DNA of 64,000 bases from Bradyrhizobium sp. AZCC 1719 (GCF_036924525.1 NZ_JAZHRU010000001.1:5733001-5797000), one strand, 5' to 3'. Shown: positions 9,047 to 18,458, counted from the stretch's first letter. Translations and numbers: made by a program. Notes: generated from the sequence alone by a model not told the origin.

Positions 9047-9889
9047 ATGCGGCTACGCGTCGTCACGCTCAACGTCTGGAATCGGCAAGGCGATCCGAAA
9101 CGAACCGGTTTGATCAATCTGGAACTGCGCCGGCTGGCTCCCGATCTCGTGTCATTCCAGGAAGTGGTCAAATCGCCGGACCATTCGCAACTCGACGAGT
9201 TGATCCACGACACCGGTCTGCATGGAACGCATCAGGCTGACGTGCTGCGCACCGTCCCGCCCCATGCCGATCGTTTTGGCGGTAGCGCCATCGCGACGCG
9301 ATGGCCGCATCGCGTCGAGGAAGTCCTCGATCTGCGCATGTCGGATGCGAACGATGTCCCGTGGTGTTCGCTGGCAGTAACGGTGCCGCTACCCGACGAA
9401 GGCGATCTCTTGTTCATCGCCGCTGCGACCTCGTGGCGGCTCGCCGCGGAATCGGCCCGGGAACGGCAGGTCGTTGCGCTGACGGATCTCGACGCGCGTC
9501 ACCGGCAGCCGCTTCCCACCATCATCGCCGGCGACTTCAACGCAACGCCTGACGCAGCCAGCATTCGCTACCTTACCGGACTGCAGTCGCTCGGCGGACG
9601 AAGCGTCAAGTATCACGACGCCTGGGAAGTCGCAGGCGAAGGTCAGGGTTACACCTGGAGCGTCGACAATCCGAATGCACAGTCGGAGATCGGCACGATC
9701 GTCCGTCAGCCGCGTCATCGGCGCAGGGTCGATTACGTGTTCGTGGGCTCCTGGGACGCCCACCCGAAGGCGAGCTGCGAGGTTCAGGCCGCCTCGCTCG
9801 CATTCGACCTGGCGGTCGACGGCATCTGGCCCAGCGACCATTTCGGCGTCGTGGCCGATTTGGAAATCAGCGCCGCTCCCTCCGCGTGA
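9047..9889 (+). CDS. endonuclease/exonuclease/phosphatase family protein
   Basis: 280 residues. EEP-fold metal-dependent phosphodiesterase: RVVTLNVWN at the N-terminus, PDLVSFQEV with the metal-binding glutamate, GDFNATPD with the catalytic Asp-Phe-Asn, RVDYVFV, and WPSDHFGVV carrying the catalytic Ser-Asp-His at the C-terminus. It has no signal peptide. Members cleave phosphodiesters in nucleic acids, lipids or sugar phosphates; the substrate cannot be chosen here. Confidence 0.88.
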   Translation: MRLRVVTLNVWNRQGDPKRTGLINLELRRLAPDLVSFQEVVKSPDHSQLDELIHDTGLHGTHQADVLRTVPPHADRFGGSAIATRWPHRVEEVLDLRMSDANDVPWCSLAVTVPLPDEGDLLFIAAATSWRLAAESARERQVVALTDLDARHRQPLPTIIAGDFNATPDAASIRYLTGLQSLGGRSVKYHDAWEVAGEGQGYTWSVDNPNAQSEIGTIVRQPRHRRRVDYVFVGSWDAHPKASCEVQAASLAFDLAVDGIWPSDHFGVVADLEISAAPSA

Positions 9890-10065
9890 GGAGGTTACCC
9901 TGGCCCTTGCAGCCGGGCACTGTTCGAAATCGGCTCCGGCAACATCGCCACCACGGTTCCTTCGGGAATCGGGTGGCCGCGACGCCTTCATCCTGCGATC
10001 CCGGACGCTCACGAGCCAAGCCGTGCCGTCGAACAAGGCAAGGCGATTGCAGTTGGAGAAGGTCA

Positions 10066-10551
10066 ATGAAACCCGAAGGCGATCTGACGACCCGAAATCC
10101 GTTCGGCGTCATGGACGTTCCAAATCCCGGTGATGACGACGTGATGCAGTTCGCCCGCATCACGATGCCGGAAGAATCCGCCACCGACGAGAATGCAAAG
10201 CCATGGAGCCCTGGAGATGCGAGCTACCAGCGCAGCACGATCGATGGTGAGTGGTCGAGCCGCTGGAAGGGTGCTGCAGACCCAACCATACCGGGCGATG
10301 CCCCCGATAAATGGAAACAGGGCCGGGGCGAAGCAAGAACCGTGGGAGACCGCGTGTACCTGTTGTTCGACTGGAATTCCGGCGCGCGCCGGGGACTGAT
10401 CGAGGCACGGCGCGAAGGTCCGCGGCGACTGGTGGGCAAGTATATCAACCTGAACAACCCGGAGATCACGGTGCCCTGGGTCGGCCTGGTGGTGAGCGAT
10501 CAGCGAATAGACGGCTACTTTGCGCAAGGCCGGGTGGATTTCCGGAGGTAG
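10066..10551 (+). CDS. hypothetical protein
   Basis: 161 residues from the ATG at 10066, preceded by GGAGAAGGTCA. Tryptophan- and charge-rich, soluble, no export signal. Recognisable phrases are WSSRWKGAADPTIPGD, YLLFDWNSGARRGLIEARR and NPEITVPWVGLVV. The domain looks like a small beta-rich fold, but I cannot assign a family. It converges with the GlxA-type regulator gene on the other strand (14-base gap). Confidence 0.6.
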   Translation: MKPEGDLTTRNPFGVMDVPNPGDDDVMQFARITMPEESATDENAKPWSPGDASYQRSTIDGEWSSRWKGAADPTIPGDAPDKWKQGRGEARTVGDRVYLLFDWNSGARRGLIEARREGPRRLVGKYINLNNPEITVPWVGLVVSDQRIDGYFAQGRVDFRR

Positions 10552-10565
10552 CGGCTTCCATTCAC

Positions 10566-11504
10566 CTACCCTGCCCGCGCCGCGCGACGCAGCGATTGCG
10601 GGGGCTGGCCGAAGGCGCGGATGAAGGCGCGGCGCATCCGCTCGGGGTCGCGAAAGCCGGTGGTCTGCGCGACGCGCTCGATCGCCTCGCTGGAGGACTG
10701 CACGCGTTGCCGTGCCACCTCGATGCGCAGCCGCTCCACCGCCTTTGACGGCGTGGTGCCGGTCTCGGCCATGAAGGCGCGCGTGAAATGCCGCGAACTC
10801 ATGCCGGCCTGCTCGGCGAGATCCTCGACGGTGAGCGGCGCATCGAGGTTTTCGCGCGCCCAGGCCAGCAGCGGCCCGAAGCGGCCGTTCGGCGCCTTCA
10901 ATTCCAGAAGCGAGGAGAATTGCGACTGGCCGCCGCTGCGGCGGTGATAGAGCACGAGCTGCTTCGCGGTCTTCTGCGCGATCTCATCGCCATAGTCCTC
11001 CGCGATCATCGCCAGCGACAGATCGATGCCGGCCGATATCCCCGCCGACGTCCAGACGTCGCCGTCGCGCACGAAGATGCGATCGGGCTCCAGCTTCACC
11101 TGCGGGTAGGTTTTCAGAAAATGCCGCGTGCGCTGCCAATGCGTGGTAGCGCGGCGGCCGTCGAGCAGGCCGGCTTCTGCGAGGACATAGGCGCCGGAGC
11201 AGACGCTGGCGATGCGGATGCCGCGCTTGGCAATCGTGCGCACGAAGCCGATCGTCTTCTCGCAGGCGGCGGCCTGCCGCACGCCCTCGCCGCCGGCGAC
11301 GATCAGCGTCGTGATCGCAGATGCCGACTTCAAACCTCTCGCAACGATTTCGACGCCCGACGACGAGCGCACCGGCCCCGGCGTCACCGCCAGAACCCGG
11401 ATCGCGGGCGCCCCCTCGGCAAAGCGCGCCGCGATCTCGAACGCCGATATCGGCCCGGCCGCATCGAGCAACTGGAAATCCGGAAAGACGAGAACGCCGA
11501 TCAT
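10566..11504 (-). CDS. GlxA family transcriptional regulator (DJ-1/PfpI + AraC HTH)
   Basis: 312 residues in two domains. Residues 1-185 are a DJ-1/PfpI-like amidotransferase fold (VLVFPDFQLLDAAGP, VCSGAYVLAEAGLLDGRRATTHW); the cysteine of the nucleophile elbow is present (SVCSGA). Residues 215-310 form an AraC-type double helix-turn-helix (LTVEDLAEQAGMSSRHFTRA, TGFRDPERMRRAFIRAFG). Such regulators often control amine or amino-acid catabolism. It is transcribed away from a frameshifted DJ-1/PfpI gene 131 bases to the right, a likely target. Confidence 0.92.
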   Translation of the reverse strand: MIGVLVFPDFQLLDAAGPISAFEIAARFAEGAPAIRVLAVTPGPVRSSSGVEIVARGLKSASAITTLIVAGGEGVRQAAACEKTIGFVRTIAKRGIRIASVCSGAYVLAEAGLLDGRRATTHWQRTRHFLKTYPQVKLEPDRIFVRDGDVWTSAGISAGIDLSLAMIAEDYGDEIAQKTAKQLVLYHRRSGGQSQFSSLLELKAPNGRFGPLLAWARENLDAPLTVEDLAEQAGMSSRHFTRAFMAETGTTPSKAVERLRIEVARQRVQSSSEAIERVAQTTGFRDPERMRRAFIRAFGQPPQSLRRAARAG

Positions 11505-11635
11505 GATGCTGGCCCGCTTTTGGCTTCTATCCTAACTTTTGGCATATGTCCTAAAATGAGGGAAAAATGCCATTTCGGACACCAAGCGACCATGGCAGGA
11601 TGCCTTTCGTCAAGCCAAATTTTCCGGAGGTCACG

Positions 11636-12341
11636 ATGTCCGCGCCATCTCAACCGTCCACGCCACTTCAGATCGGTCTCGTGCTGGTTTCCGCGCGTCA
11701 CCCAGCTCGACTTCACCGGTCCCTTGCAGGTGTTCTCCAGTCTGCCCGCCGCCAACGTGCATTTGATCTGGAAACGGATTGAGCCGGTGACGAGCGATTC
11801 CGTGCTGGTGCTGACGCCGACCACGACCTTCGCCGACTGTCCGCAGCTCGACGTCATCTGCGTGCCGGGCGGGTTCGGCACCGACGACATGATCAACGAC
11901 GAGGAGATGCTGGCCTTCCTGCGGAAGCAGGCGCTTGGCGCGAAATATATCACTTCCGTCTGTACGGGGTCGCTGGTGCTCGGCGCCGCCGGCCTGCTCA
12001 AGGGCTTTCGCGCGGCGACGCACTGGACGGCGATGGATTTTCTGAGCGCGTTCGGCGCGATCCCGACCAAGACGCGCGTCTGCGTCGACCGCAACCGCGT
12101 CACCGGCGGCGGCGTCACCGCGGGCATCGATTTCGCGCTGACGCTGGTCTCGCTACTGCACGATCAGAAGACCGCGGAGGCGATCCAGCTCCGGCTCGAA
12201 TACAACCCGGCGCCGCCGTTCAATTCCGGCTCACCCGACACCGCGCCGCCGGAAGTGCTTGCCTTCATGAAGGACAGGATTGCGCAAGCGCAGATCCGCC
12301 GCAGCGAGATGATCGACCGCGCCGCCGCACGGCTGGCGTAG
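11636..12341 (+). pseudogene. DJ-1/PfpI family (isonitrile hydratase-like) gene with +1 frameshift
   Basis: Starts at the ATG 11636 after CCGGAGGTCACG and encodes MSAPSQPSTPLQIGLVL in frame. The next family residues (FPRVTQLDFTGPLQVF) appear in the adjacent frame. One extra G in the run at 11686-11687 (ctggtttcc in place of ctgtttcc) explains the break. After it the protein is intact to 12341: VPGGFGTDDM, nucleophile elbow SVCTGSLVLGAAGLL, FRAATHW. Repaired length would be about 234 residues, close to isonitrile hydratase. It could be a genuine inactivating mutation or a base-calling error. It is divergent from the GlxA-type regulator. Confidence 0.85.
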
Positions 12342-12427
12342 CGTCGTTTGCTTCCGTGTCCCGGACGCGGCGCAGCGTTCTTTACACTGCGACGCAGAGC
12401 GGGACACGTGACCGCCGTCATAAAGAA

Positions 12428-12457
12428 AAAGGCCGCCTGGTTTCCCAGACGGCCTTT
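12428..12457. terminator. rho-independent terminator hairpin
   Basis: Arms AAAGGCCGCCTGG and CCAGACGGCCTTT with one mismatch, a short pyrimidine loop, A-run before and T-run inside the 3' arm. It sits 86 bases after the DJ-1/PfpI gene and between that gene and the convergent NDUFA12 gene, so it can serve either strand. Confidence 0.75.
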
Positions 12458-12755
12458 CCTGTCCTACGGCAGCCACACATTAGCGGGCGATTTCAGAACC
12501 TCTGCACCGGGGGCCTATCTCCCGGCCGTGTCCTACTCGGTGACCGCTGCAAATCGGGGCAGTCGCGACTGGAGCCCGACACCGACGCGATGGTTTCCCA
12601 TCTCCGTAAGATGGCTACATTGAGCCGCGATAACGCGGATGGCGCAAGACGGCTGCGGCGGATGTCCCCGCTGATCCCGTTATTCACAGGGTCGATGATT
12701 GTGGTCTAAGGCGCATGCAACCGCGGAATGACCGCGCGCGGGAATGACGATCGTC
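12458..12755. other. intergenic region, no gene seen
   Basis: Between the terminator hairpin and the end of the NDUFA12 gene. Short open frames cross it on both strands, but none has a ribosome binding site or a recognisable protein pattern. The stretch ending ...ggtttcccatctccgtaagatgg shows no strong stem. Confidence 0.5.
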
Positions 12756-13166
12756 TCAGCTTCCTGGCGTCCAGGGCTGGTAGTCGCCGGTCGCCTTGGG
12801 GCGGCGGCCGCTTGCCAGCGTCGATCCGGAGGGGCGGTAGGCGGCGGGCGTGCCGGTCAGGTTCGGCACGTGCGGCTTTTCCCACTCGCGCGGCGTGTAG
12901 CTCTCTTCGGTCGGCGCGGTATCGACAACGTGATGCAGCCAGCCATGCCATGACGGCGGCACCCGGCTCGCCTCGGCAAGCCCGTTGTAGATCACCCAGC
13001 GCCGCTCGAAACCCAGCGTCGGATCGATCTTGCCGCCCTTGGTGCGGTAGTAGCGGTTGCCCTGCTCGTCCTGGCCGACCAATTCGCCGAACCGCCACGT
13101 CCACAATTGCGTGCCGAACGTTTGGCCGTTCCACCAAGTGAAAAATTTCAGCAGAAACAGCTTCAT
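12756..13166 (-). CDS. NADH:ubiquinone oxidoreductase subunit NDUFA12 family protein
   Basis: 136 residues from the ATG at 13166. The family pattern is complete: FFTWWNGQTFGTQLWTWRFGELVGQDEQGN (split here for length), YYRTKGGKIDPTLGFERRWV, PPSWHGWLHH and the C-terminal HVPNLTGTPAAYRPSGS. This accessory complex I subunit (B17.2/NDUFA12) is shared by mitochondria and alphaproteobacteria and sits on the peripheral arm at the inner membrane. The gene is monocistronic here, away from any nuo operon. Confidence 0.96.
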   Translation of the reverse strand: MKLFLLKFFTWWNGQTFGTQLWTWRFGELVGQDEQGNRYYRTKGGKIDPTLGFERRWVIYNGLAEASRVPPSWHGWLHHVVDTAPTEESYTPREWEKPHVPNLTGTPAAYRPSGSTLASGRRPKATGDYQPWTPGS

Positions 13167-13366
13167 GAGAGCTCGGTCGGTTCGAGATATCGTGCCGCTC
13201 TGATGCCACCGGCGGGACGGATTGTCCAGACAGAGGCTGACATTCCGGCCCTGCCGGACGGGCGGCTTGCCGCCCGCCATGGTCGCGGAATCGGCGCAAT
13301 CCGTTCATCCCGGATACAGTTCCAACCCGACAGGCTGAGCGCCCATGCAATCAGTGCGCGGGCTCT

Positions 13367-13391
13367 GGAACGTCCGCCCCTTGAGCGGGTT
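13367..13391 (+). promoter_or_regulatory. candidate EcfG (general stress) promoter, one mismatch
   Basis: GGAAC at 13367-13371, 16-base spacer, GGTT at 13388-13391. The alphaproteobacterial EcfG consensus is GGAAC-N16/17-CGTT, so only the first base of the -10 element differs. It lies 30 bases before the BA14K gene start, giving a leader of about 20 bases. Confidence 0.45.
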
Positions 13392-13421
13392 AGGGCCTAT
13401 ATCCCGCAAATGGAGCCTAAA

Positions 13422-14111
13422 ATGATCAGTCTAAAGGTTTTGAGTACCGCGGCAGCGATGGCGCTTGTGTTGCCGGTGGTCGCGCCAAGCCTCAGCGCCG
13501 TTCAGGCGCAGGATAGAGGCGGTGGTGGCGGTGGCGCCGGCGCCAGGGGCGGCGGTGGTGGCGGCGGTGCAGCCATCGGCGGTGGCGGTGCAGCTATCGG
13601 TGGCGGTGGCGGCATGAGAGGTGGCGGCGGTGGCGGTGCAGCTATCGGCGGCGGCGGCATCAGAGGTGGCGGCGTGGCCGTTGCACCCAGCGGAGGTGGC
13701 CGTGCGGCCGTCGCACCTGGCAGTCCCGGCGGCTTCAGGGCTGGTGCCGTTGCCGGTACGGAAGGCCGCGGAACCGGCTTTGTCCGGCCCGCGCCCGGCG
13801 TCGGCGGAGGTACCGTCGCGGGTGGCGGATGGCACGGCGGCCGTCACTTTCATCATCGCCACCGTCACGGCGGCTTCTGGCCAGGCTTCGCGATCGGAGC
13901 CGGTATCGGGTCGGCCTATGGCTATTACGGCAGTCCCTACTACTACGATGACTCCTATGCATATTACGACGACGACACTGTGGTCGCCGCGGCACCCCCC
14001 GCCGGCGATGATGCCGTGGCGTATTGCATGCGGCGGTACAAATCCTACGATCCGGCATCAGGAACGTATCTCGGCTATGACGGGCAGCGTCACCCCTGCC
14101 CGGCGCAATAG
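13422..14111 (+). CDS. glycine-rich BA14K family exported protein
   Basis: 229 residues from the ATG at 13422, chosen because GGAG ends seven bases before it; an ATG at 13410 adds four residues. Signal peptide with cleavage after AVQA. Residues 32-130 are glycine-rich low-complexity repeats (AIGGGG units), then a His-rich patch (RHFHHRHRHGG), a Tyr/Asp-rich stretch, and the C-terminal BA14K motif (AYCMRRYKSYDPASGTYLGY plus DGQRHPCP) with its two cysteines. BA14K proteins are lectin-like envelope proteins first described as Brucella immunogens. A likely stress promoter lies just upstream. Confidence 0.88.
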   Translation: MISLKVLSTAAAMALVLPVVAPSLSAVQAQDRGGGGGGAGARGGGGGGGAAIGGGGAAIGGGGGMRGGGGGGAAIGGGGIRGGGVAVAPSGGGRAAVAPGSPGGFRAGAVAGTEGRGTGFVRPAPGVGGGTVAGGGWHGGRHFHHRHRHGGFWPGFAIGAGIGSAYGYYGSPYYYDDSYAYYDDDTVVAAAPPAGDDAVAYCMRRYKSYDPASGTYLGYDGQRHPCPAQ

Positions 14112-14200
14112 CACGATAGCGTGAATCCAAGGGCGGCACACATTCCGGTGTGCCGCCCTGTCCGTTCCAGAGTTTGTCCGTTCCGGAGTTAGAGTGTTTT

Positions 14201-15106
14201 CTAGGCGCGCAATGCCACCGCGACGCCGCCAAGCGTAAACACCAGTGCCGCGACCTCGCGCAGGCCGAGCGGCTCGCGCAGCATCGCCGCCGCTGCAAGC
14301 ACCCCGATAACGGGAACCAGCAAGGTTCCGATCGAGGCCGTCGCCGCTGGCAGCCGCTCCAGCGCGGCGAACCAACACACGTAGCACAGGCAGAACTGGA
14401 TCGACGTCATATAGAGCAGCGACGCCCAGCCGATGGATGACAGATCAGCCAGTTGCGGCTGCTCGACCACAAGGCCCACGATCGCAATCGGCAGGCAGCC
14501 CAGCCCGATCTGCCAGGCGGCCAGCGACAGCGGCGGCATCGCCAGCGGAAAATGCTTGGTCAATACGGTGCCAAGCCCAACGCACACAGCGCCTGCCAAC
14601 GCGCAGGCGATGCCCGGCAACTTCTCGACGCTGGCCTCGATGCCGTTGCCGCCAATCAGCACGGCGATGCCGGCGAGCGCGACCATCAGCGCGACGGCGC
14701 GGAGCGGCGACAGCCGCTCGCCGAGGATCGGCCGAGCCAGAAACGCCACCCAGACCGGGATCGATATCCCGAGCACGGCGGCCTCGCTGGCGTTGAGCCA
14801 CAATAGCGCCAGCCCCATGAACGCGACCCAGCCGCCGATCGTGAGCATCGAGACCAGGAGCAGCCGCAGCCACATGTGACGCGGTACGCTCAATTTCTGC
14901 CGGCGCGCGAGCGCAAACAGCGCCAATGCCGCGGCGCCGACGATGCCGCACAGGCCGCGCGAGGACAACGGCGGCCATTCGGTCAGTAAATGTTTCATGA
15001 TCGGAAAGTTGAGGCCCCACCCCACTGACGTAACGGAGAGCAGGATGAGTCCGAGTGGCGACAGCCGGCCGGCAGCGGCGCGCCTCGCATGGTTGATTGG
15101 CGACAT
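14201..15106 (-). CDS. EamA family (DMT superfamily) exporter
   Basis: 301 residues from the ATG at 15106. Ten hydrophobic segments in two EamA repeats, each near 140 residues; the first includes SVTSVGWGLNFPIMKHLL and the second AWQIGLGCLPIAIVG. EamA proteins export metabolites or amino acids across the inner membrane. It is clearly paralogous to the protein at 20436-21335 (shared TSVGWGxNxPxxKxLLxExPPL, YxTxIQFCxxYVxWFAAL patterns). It has no linked regulator. Confidence 0.92.
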   Translation of the reverse strand: MSPINHARRAAAGRLSPLGLILLSVTSVGWGLNFPIMKHLLTEWPPLSSRGLCGIVGAAALALFALARRQKLSVPRHMWLRLLLVSMLTIGGWVAFMGLALLWLNASEAAVLGISIPVWVAFLARPILGERLSPLRAVALMVALAGIAVLIGGNGIEASVEKLPGIACALAGAVCVGLGTVLTKHFPLAMPPLSLAAWQIGLGCLPIAIVGLVVEQPQLADLSSIGWASLLYMTSIQFCLCYVCWFAALERLPAATASIGTLLVPVIGVLAAAAMLREPLGLREVAALVFTLGGVAVALRA

Positions 15107-15286
15107 GACGGGATTAGATCCGGAACCGGCGGTTGAATTTGTAATCGTTCTGATACAGCGAAACAGAATTGCCCTCGGCAATTTTTATGGGCAGTCTACC
15201 ATGCAGACGACTGTCAACGTTTCGACTTTAATCGTCACATGGGACGCGCGACCGCCTGGCCGCCGCCCGAGGAAGAAGGAATCATC

Positions 15287-15694
15287 GTGCCGCGCGTTCT
15301 CGTGGTCGATGACGACCCGATGGTGTGCGTTGCCATCGAGGTTTGTCTGACGCGCAAGGGTTTCGAGGTCACCGTTGCCGACGGTGGTGAAGCGGGAATG
15401 CGCGCGCTCGAAACGTCCGATTTCGACGTCATGCTGATCGATGTGTTCATGCCGCATATGCGCGGCTTCGAATCGATCCGGATGTTCCACGAGCGCAAGC
15501 CGGATGTACCTGTTATCGCGATGTCGGGCTACGCCTTCGCCAACACCGAACGCGCACCGGATTTCCTGCGGATGACCATCGAGCTCGGCGCGGCGTGCTG
15601 CCTGCGCAAACCGTTCACGCCGGACGCGTTGTTGACCTCGGTCAATCAATGCATCACCAAACCGAAAGCTTCCGCGCAGCAGTCGAAATCGTGA
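15287..15694 (+). CDS. stand-alone response regulator receiver protein
   Basis: 135 residues if started at the GTG at 15287, which follows GAGGAAGAAGGA at ideal distance; an ATG at 15239 would add 16 residues without family similarity. CheY-like receiver domain: acidic pocket VVDDDP, phosphoacceptor aspartate in VMLIDVFMP, conserved MSGYA, and lysine in LRKPFTPD. There is no output domain. The gene lies 15 bases before a hybrid histidine kinase in the same direction, so it is the probable partner of that kinase. Confidence 0.9.
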   Translation: MPRVLVVDDDPMVCVAIEVCLTRKGFEVTVADGGEAGMRALETSDFDVMLIDVFMPHMRGFESIRMFHERKPDVPVIAMSGYAFANTERAPDFLRMTIELGAACCLRKPFTPDALLTSVNQCITKPKASAQQSKS

Positions 15695-15709
15695 AGTAAA
15701 CAACTGGCA

Positions 15710-17944
15710 ATGCCCTCGCAGCGTATCATTCTTGGAATTGGCCTCGCTATCCTCCTCATTATCGGCGCTGCCTCGATCGGTCTCGACCTCAAGTCGCGGT
15801 CCGACGCAGCCTCGGTCGACCGCGCGCTTGGAATACTCAGCAAACTCTCGGATATGCGCCCAATGCTGCGCCGGGCGGAAAGCGCGGCGCGCGCCTTCGC
15901 GATCACCGGCAATCAGGAGTTCGCCCGGGACTACAGCGAGGCAAGCGCCGCTATCCTGCCGGCGCTGGCGGCGCTGATCGAGGCGGTCAAGGACAATCCC
16001 ACCGAAAAGCGGCTGATCGAGGAAACCAAGGCGCTGGTCGAGCGGCAGATTGCCGTCAATGGCGAGTTGATCAGGCTCCGGACCGCGGGAGATGGCGCCG
16101 CCGTCGCAGCGCTCGTCGCCCAGGAAGACCGCGCGGCGACGGAGGCGATCTCCGCAAACCTTGCAAAAGCGGTGGCGGAAGAGCGCAGGCTGCTTTTTGC
16201 CAGACGCGCCGAATCCGAAACCAACGGGACGCTTCTGCTGGCGATCGATCTCGCCGGCGTCCTGCTGATTCTGGTCCTCGCCACTCTTCTGACGGTCTCA
16301 ACCCGCCGCTCGCGCCGGGAACTGCAGGATTCGCTGAGCGCCACCAAGGCCACCAACGAGGCGCTGGAGGCCGCGGTCGCCGAGCGCACCGAGCATCTGG
16401 TCGCCGCGCATGAGGAACTCAGGCTTTCGGCCGCCGTCTTGCGCAGCACCTTTCACAGCATGGCGGAGGCCGTGCTCGTCATCGACACCAGGGGCGAGGT
16501 TTTGCTCTCGAACCCGGCCGCCGAGAAGATGCTGCGCTACCGGCCGGGCATGACGGTCGAGCACTTGCGGTCGCTCAGCGCGGTTTTCCATGCCGACGGT
16601 GTGACGCCGCTACCAGTCCGTGACATGCCCGCCTCGCGCGCGCTGCGCGGCGAAGCGTTCGACGCCAGCGAAATCGTGTTGCGCCCGGTTGGCGGCAATC
16701 CGCCGGTTCACCTCGTGATCAGCGGCCGGCCGCTGCGCGATGCCTCGGGTGCCATCAGCGGCGCGGCGCTGGTCTACCACGACATCACGGGGTCGCGCGA
16801 AACCGAGCACAAGCTGCAGCAGGCGCAAAAGCTCGACGCCATCGGCAAGCTCACCGGCGGCGTCGCGCACGACTTCAACAACATGCTGACCGTGATCACC
16901 GGCACCACCGAAACGCTGGTAGCCAACCTTGCGCACGAGCCGGCGTTGCAGAAGACCGCCGAACTGATCGACCAGGCGGCGGAGCGCTGCAGCGAGCTGA
17001 TCCAGCATCTGCTCGCCTTCGCCCGCCGCCAGCCGTTGCAGCCGCGCAATGTCGACATCAACGCGACCCTGCTCGATATCGCAAAACTGCTTCGCCCGAC
17101 GCTCGGCGAGCAGGTCGAGGTCAACTCCATTCTCGAGCAGGAAGTGGCGATTGCCCATATCGACGCATCGCAGCTCGCCAACTCCCTGCTCAACATGGCG
17201 ATCAACGCGCGCGATGCGATGCCGAATGGCGGCAAGTTGCTTTTGGAGACGCGCAACGTCGTGCTCGACGAGGCCTATGCGCAGGCCAACCCGGACGCAA
17301 AGCCCGGTCCCTATGTAATGCTCGCGGTCAGCGACACCGGCGCCGGCATGCCGCAGGACGTACTGGACAAGGTGTTCGAGCCGTTCTTCACCACCAAGGA
17401 GGTCGGCAAGGGCTCAGGCCTCGGCTTGAGCATGGTCTACGGCTTCGTCAAACAGTCCGGCGGGCACATCCGGATCTACAGCGAGGTCGGCCACGGCACC
17501 ACGATCAAGCTCTATCTGCCCCCTGCCCGCGGCCAGGTCGAGGCCGCGCCGCCGGCGGCAACGCCGCTGCCGCATGGCAACGAGACCATCATGGTGGTGG
17601 AAGACGACGCGCTGGTGCGCAACTTCGTCACCGCGCAATTGCAGAGCCTCGGCTACCGCACGGTGGCCGCCGCCAACGGACCGGCGGCGATGAACCTGAT
17701 CGAAGGCGGTCAGGCGTTCGATTTGCTGTTCACCGATGTCATCATGCCCGGCGGCATGACCGGACGCGAACTCGCGGACAAGGTGCTGAAGCTCCGGCCC
17801 GGCATCAAGGTGTTATATACGTCCGGCTATACCGACAACGCGATCGTGCACCAGGGCCGCCTCGATCCCGGCGTGCTGCTGCTGACCAAGCCGTACCGGA
17901 AGTCGCAGTTGGCGAACATGATCCGCCGCGCGCTGTCGGGATAA
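15710..17944 (+). CDS. hybrid sensor histidine kinase (CHASE3-PAS-HisKA-HATPase-REC)
   Basis: 744 residues at the inner membrane. A TM helix at 5-25 and another at about 176-198 frame a periplasmic CHASE3-like four-helix sensor. A coiled coil follows (ATNEALEAAVAERTEHL), then a PAS domain (about 245-360), HisKA with H387 in GGVAHDFNNML, HATPase_c with N box (NMAINARDAMP), G1 (DTGAGMP) and G2 (GKGSGLGLSMVYGF), and a C-terminal receiver with phosphoacceptor D676 (LFTDVIMPGG). The H-D-F-N-N form of the HisKA box and the fused receiver are typical of alphaproteobacterial hybrid kinases. The upstream receiver-only gene is the likely downstream acceptor. Confidence 0.94.
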   Translation: MPSQRIILGIGLAILLIIGAASIGLDLKSRSDAASVDRALGILSKLSDMRPMLRRAESAARAFAITGNQEFARDYSEASAAILPALAALIEAVKDNPTEKRLIEETKALVERQIAVNGELIRLRTAGDGAAVAALVAQEDRAATEAISANLAKAVAEERRLLFARRAESETNGTLLLAIDLAGVLLILVLATLLTVSTRRSRRELQDSLSATKATNEALEAAVAERTEHLVAAHEELRLSAAVLRSTFHSMAEAVLVIDTRGEVLLSNPAAEKMLRYRPGMTVEHLRSLSAVFHADGVTPLPVRDMPASRALRGEAFDASEIVLRPVGGNPPVHLVISGRPLRDASGAISGAALVYHDITGSRETEHKLQQAQKLDAIGKLTGGVAHDFNNMLTVITGTTETLVANLAHEPALQKTAELIDQAAERCSELIQHLLAFARRQPLQPRNVDINATLLDIAKLLRPTLGEQVEVNSILEQEVAIAHIDASQLANSLLNMAINARDAMPNGGKLLLETRNVVLDEAYAQANPDAKPGPYVMLAVSDTGAGMPQDVLDKVFEPFFTTKEVGKGSGLGLSMVYGFVKQSGGHIRIYSEVGHGTTIKLYLPPARGQVEAAPPAATPLPHGNETIMVVEDDALVRNFVTAQLQSLGYRTVAAANGPAAMNLIEGGQAFDLLFTDVIMPGGMTGRELADKVLKLRPGIKVLYTSGYTDNAIVHQGRLDPGVLLLTKPYRKSQLANMIRRALSG

Positions 17945-18048
17945 ACAAGGCGCAGGCCTCCCCCTCCTGCGGCGTCGTTTTCAATGCCAACTTGATGTAT
18001 GAGAGGGTGAGACTTGGACAAAGAGATTCGGGGGAAGAGCCAAGGCTA

Positions 18049-18387
18049 ATGGCCGACGTGATCTACAAGCGCTGCTATTTCGATTGGGGCGGACGCTGCG
18101 CCTACTGCGACGTTGGACTGCCCCGGCAAAAGACGGGCGGCAAGGTCAAGGCCAGCATCGACCATTTCATTCCGCTCTCCAAGGGAGGCCAGAATGGCAG
18201 GAGCAACCGCGTGCTGTCCTGCTACCCCTGCAATCTCGCCAAGGGCGATACCGACCCGCGCGAGACCAATCAATGGCGCCATATCGAACAGCGCCTCGCC
18301 GAGATCGCCGCTTCGCCGCTGATCAGTCACGGCAAGCTCAAGCTGCTTATTCCGGAGCTGGTGAAGCAAGTTGGCGTAGAGGCATGA
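18049..18387 (+). CDS. HNH endonuclease
   Basis: 112 residues from the ATG at 18049. HNH core: first zinc knuckle CAYC (residues 19-22), catalytic SIDHFIPLSKGG, asparagine in SNRVLSCYPCN and second knuckle CYPCNLAKGD. Members are metal-dependent nucleases of phages, restriction systems and intron-like elements, as well as domesticated proteins. No recognisable partner lies beside it. An in-frame ATG at 17992 gives a longer form without support. Confidence 0.88.
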   Translation: MADVIYKRCYFDWGGRCAYCDVGLPRQKTGGKVKASIDHFIPLSKGGQNGRSNRVLSCYPCNLAKGDTDPRETNQWRHIEQRLAEIAASPLISHGKLKLLIPELVKQVGVEA

Positions 18388-18458
18388 TCCGCACCAGAAG
18401 GGCCGCGTTGGCGCTGATCGACGACGGCAAGCCACCAACCTGTTCACCGCACAGCGCC

